6,422 bases of DNA. Source: Methanosphaera sp. rholeuAM6 (GTDB lineage: Archaea > Methanobacteriota > Methanobacteria > Methanobacteriales > Methanobacteriaceae). Of this stretch, positions 5,862-6,422 are shown in pieces; the first letter of the stretch is position 1, and each line of letters opens with the position of its first letter. Where the stretch lies: contig MVAA01000083.1 in assembly GCA_003266105.1 (NCBI GenBank), positions 1 to 6,422 of the forward strand, in the 5' to 3' direction. The notes beneath the pieces are model-generated. The model saw only the letters and a list, made by a program, of their open reading frames with translations. It had not been told where the DNA came from and did no database searches. The position numbers were made by a program, and so were the translations under genes.

Positions 5862-5869
5862 TATATAAA
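5862..5869 (-). promoter_or_regulatory. TATA box on the - strand
   Basis: Read on the - strand this is a perfect TTTATATA within CTTTATATAG. No protein gene lies downstream on that strand within range, which is why a non-coding transcript is proposed. Its predicted start, about 27 bases from the centre, falls at a hairpin near 5838. Confidence 0.5.
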
Positions 5870-5882
5870 GATTACTTTATTT

Positions 5883-5921
5883 TTTTTAAAACATTTTTTA
5901 TTTAAGGTCGTGTTTTAAAAA
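5883..5921. repeat. AT-rich 11-bp inverted repeat
   Basis: TTTTTAAAACA (5883-5893) and TGTTTTAAAAA (5911-5921) are perfect 11-bp arms around 17 bases. A further copy of the inner TTAAAACA lies at 5953-5960. On the + strand it starts within a T8 run (5880-5887). It lies between the two divergent promoters proposed here and could be a protein site, but its AT-richness makes chance possible. Confidence 0.35.
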
Positions 5922-5982
5922 TCCATTGTTTTCAATAATCATTATAAATGTATTAAAACATAATAATAATTAGAGATAAATA

Positions 5983-5990
5983 CTTATAAT
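5983..5990 (+). promoter_or_regulatory. Possible TATA box of the ACT-domain gene
   Basis: CTTATAAT preceded by the purine-rich GATAAATA would place a start near 6014, giving a leader of only about eight bases. It is the best-placed match before the gene, but the match is imperfect in very AT-rich DNA. Confidence 0.35.
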
Positions 5991-6021
5991 TAATTTTACT
6001 TCTTATTTTCGTCGTGATATA

Positions 6022-6422
6022 ATGATAAATGCAATAAATATAAAAACAATAGATAAACCGGGTGTTTTAAGAAAGATAACAGATTTTCTTGCTAAAAAGA
6101 ACATAAACATTGTATATACTCATATGTCTATGGATGCTAAAGGGGGTGCACACACTTATATTGAATTGGAGGATGTTGATGATTTTGATTCAGTAATAAG
6201 TGAAATGAATAATTTTGAAGAAGTATTGGAAGTTAATAAAGCTCCTTCAATGGATCAGGTTTGGGGAAAACGTATCATTATTATTGGTGGAGGTGCACAG
6301 GTTTCACAGGTAGCATTGGGTGCAATTACCGAGGCCGACCGTCATAATATTCGGGGTGAACGTATAAGTGTGGATACAATACCTCTTGTGGGGGAACAGA
6401 AATTGGCTGAAGCCGTAAGGGC
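6022..6422 (+). CDS. ACT-domain protein with glycine-rich second domain, 3' truncated
   Basis: The first 133 codons are present and the frame runs off the window. Residues 1 to about 72 form an ACT domain, with the typical [20 protein letters not shown] (11-30); such domains bind small ligands, often amino acids, and regulate attached domains. Residues 83-91 (KRIIIIGGG) start a second domain with a Rossmann-like glycine stretch, followed by [20 protein letters not shown] (105-124). This layout resembles a conserved archaeal family of ACT proteins with a C-terminal domain of unknown function (DUF5612, from memory). No reaction can be assigned. GTGAT at 6014-6018 lies three bases before the ATG, the same arrangement as in ehbP. 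It follows a long gap and is probably unrelated to the iron genes. Confidence 0.82.
   Translation, partial: MINAINIKTIDKPGVLRKITDFLAKKNINIVYTHMSMDAKGGAHTYIELEDVDDFDSVISEMNNFEEVLEVNKAPSMDQVWGKRIIIIGGGAQVSQVALGAITEADRHNIRGERISVDTIPLVGEQKLAEAVR

Larger units (their letters stand above)
5561..6021. other. 461-base gap without a protein gene
   Basis: Neither strand has a convincing protein frame here. Against an AT-rich background there are two GC-richer islands, 5668-5710 and 5820-5858. From left to right the gap holds the inverted repeat at 5600-5638, a candidate - strand RNA (5654-5838) with its promoter at 5862-5869, an AT-rich 11-bp inverted repeat (5883-5921), and a weak promoter for the ACT-domain gene. 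No tRNA, rRNA or CRISPR repeat was seen. Confidence 0.7.

Noticed and set aside
5832..5864. An imperfect direct repeat, TTCCCACACTAT and TTCCCCATACTAT
   Set aside because: There are only two unequal copies, one overlapping the - strand promoter; there is no array and no sign of CRISPR.
1..6422. tRNA or rRNA genes
   Set aside because: No T-loop-like GGTTCRAATCC sequence or cloverleaf arms were seen on either strand by eye.

Overview
The window looks like chromosome from a very AT-rich methanogenic archaeon of the order Methanobacteriales, most likely Methanosphaera or a close relative. Three things point there: genes of the energy-converting hydrogenase Ehb, archaeal-type TATA boxes (TTTATATA) with oligo-T gene ends, and Shine-Dalgarno sites matching AGGAGGTGATC. 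The genus is an inference from gene content and base composition; no database was searched. All protein-coding genes are on the + strand.

Bases 1-2285 are the end of an ehb operon. They hold the 3' part of ehbN (NiFe-hydrogenase large subunit, all four nickel-ligand cysteines present), ehbO (NuoH-like membrane subunit) and ehbP (small subunit), almost back to back and followed by three T-runs. Ehb couples ion flow across the membrane to reduction of ferredoxin with H2, mainly for biosynthesis.

Bases 2286-4962 are a ferrous-iron uptake module, feoA then feoB. Unlike many feoAB operons, each gene has its own upstream region and its own copy of a palindrome TTAGGT-NN-ACCTAA at the expected transcription start. 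This is probably the operator of a metal-dependent repressor of the DtxR type. FeoB is complete but has Asn in place of the guanine-specifying Asp of its G4 motif (NMLN). A hairpin plus T9 run closes feoB.

Bases 4963-5597 hold three very small genes right after feoB: a 16-codon reading frame with a perfect nine-base Shine-Dalgarno, and two tandem paralogous cysteine-rich proteins of 69 and 71 residues. The two paralogs arose by duplication of a unit of about 296 bp whose 3' flank is still recognisable. They are candidates for iron-linked accessory proteins, by position only.

Bases 5561-6021 are a 461-base gap without a protein gene. Its centre carries the marks of a small non-coding RNA on the - strand: a perfect TTTATATA box, a hairpin at the predicted 5' end, a 10-bp long-range stem and a terminal U-run, about 185 nt in all. 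The window ends in the first 133 codons of a gene with an N-terminal ACT domain followed by a glycine-rich segment.
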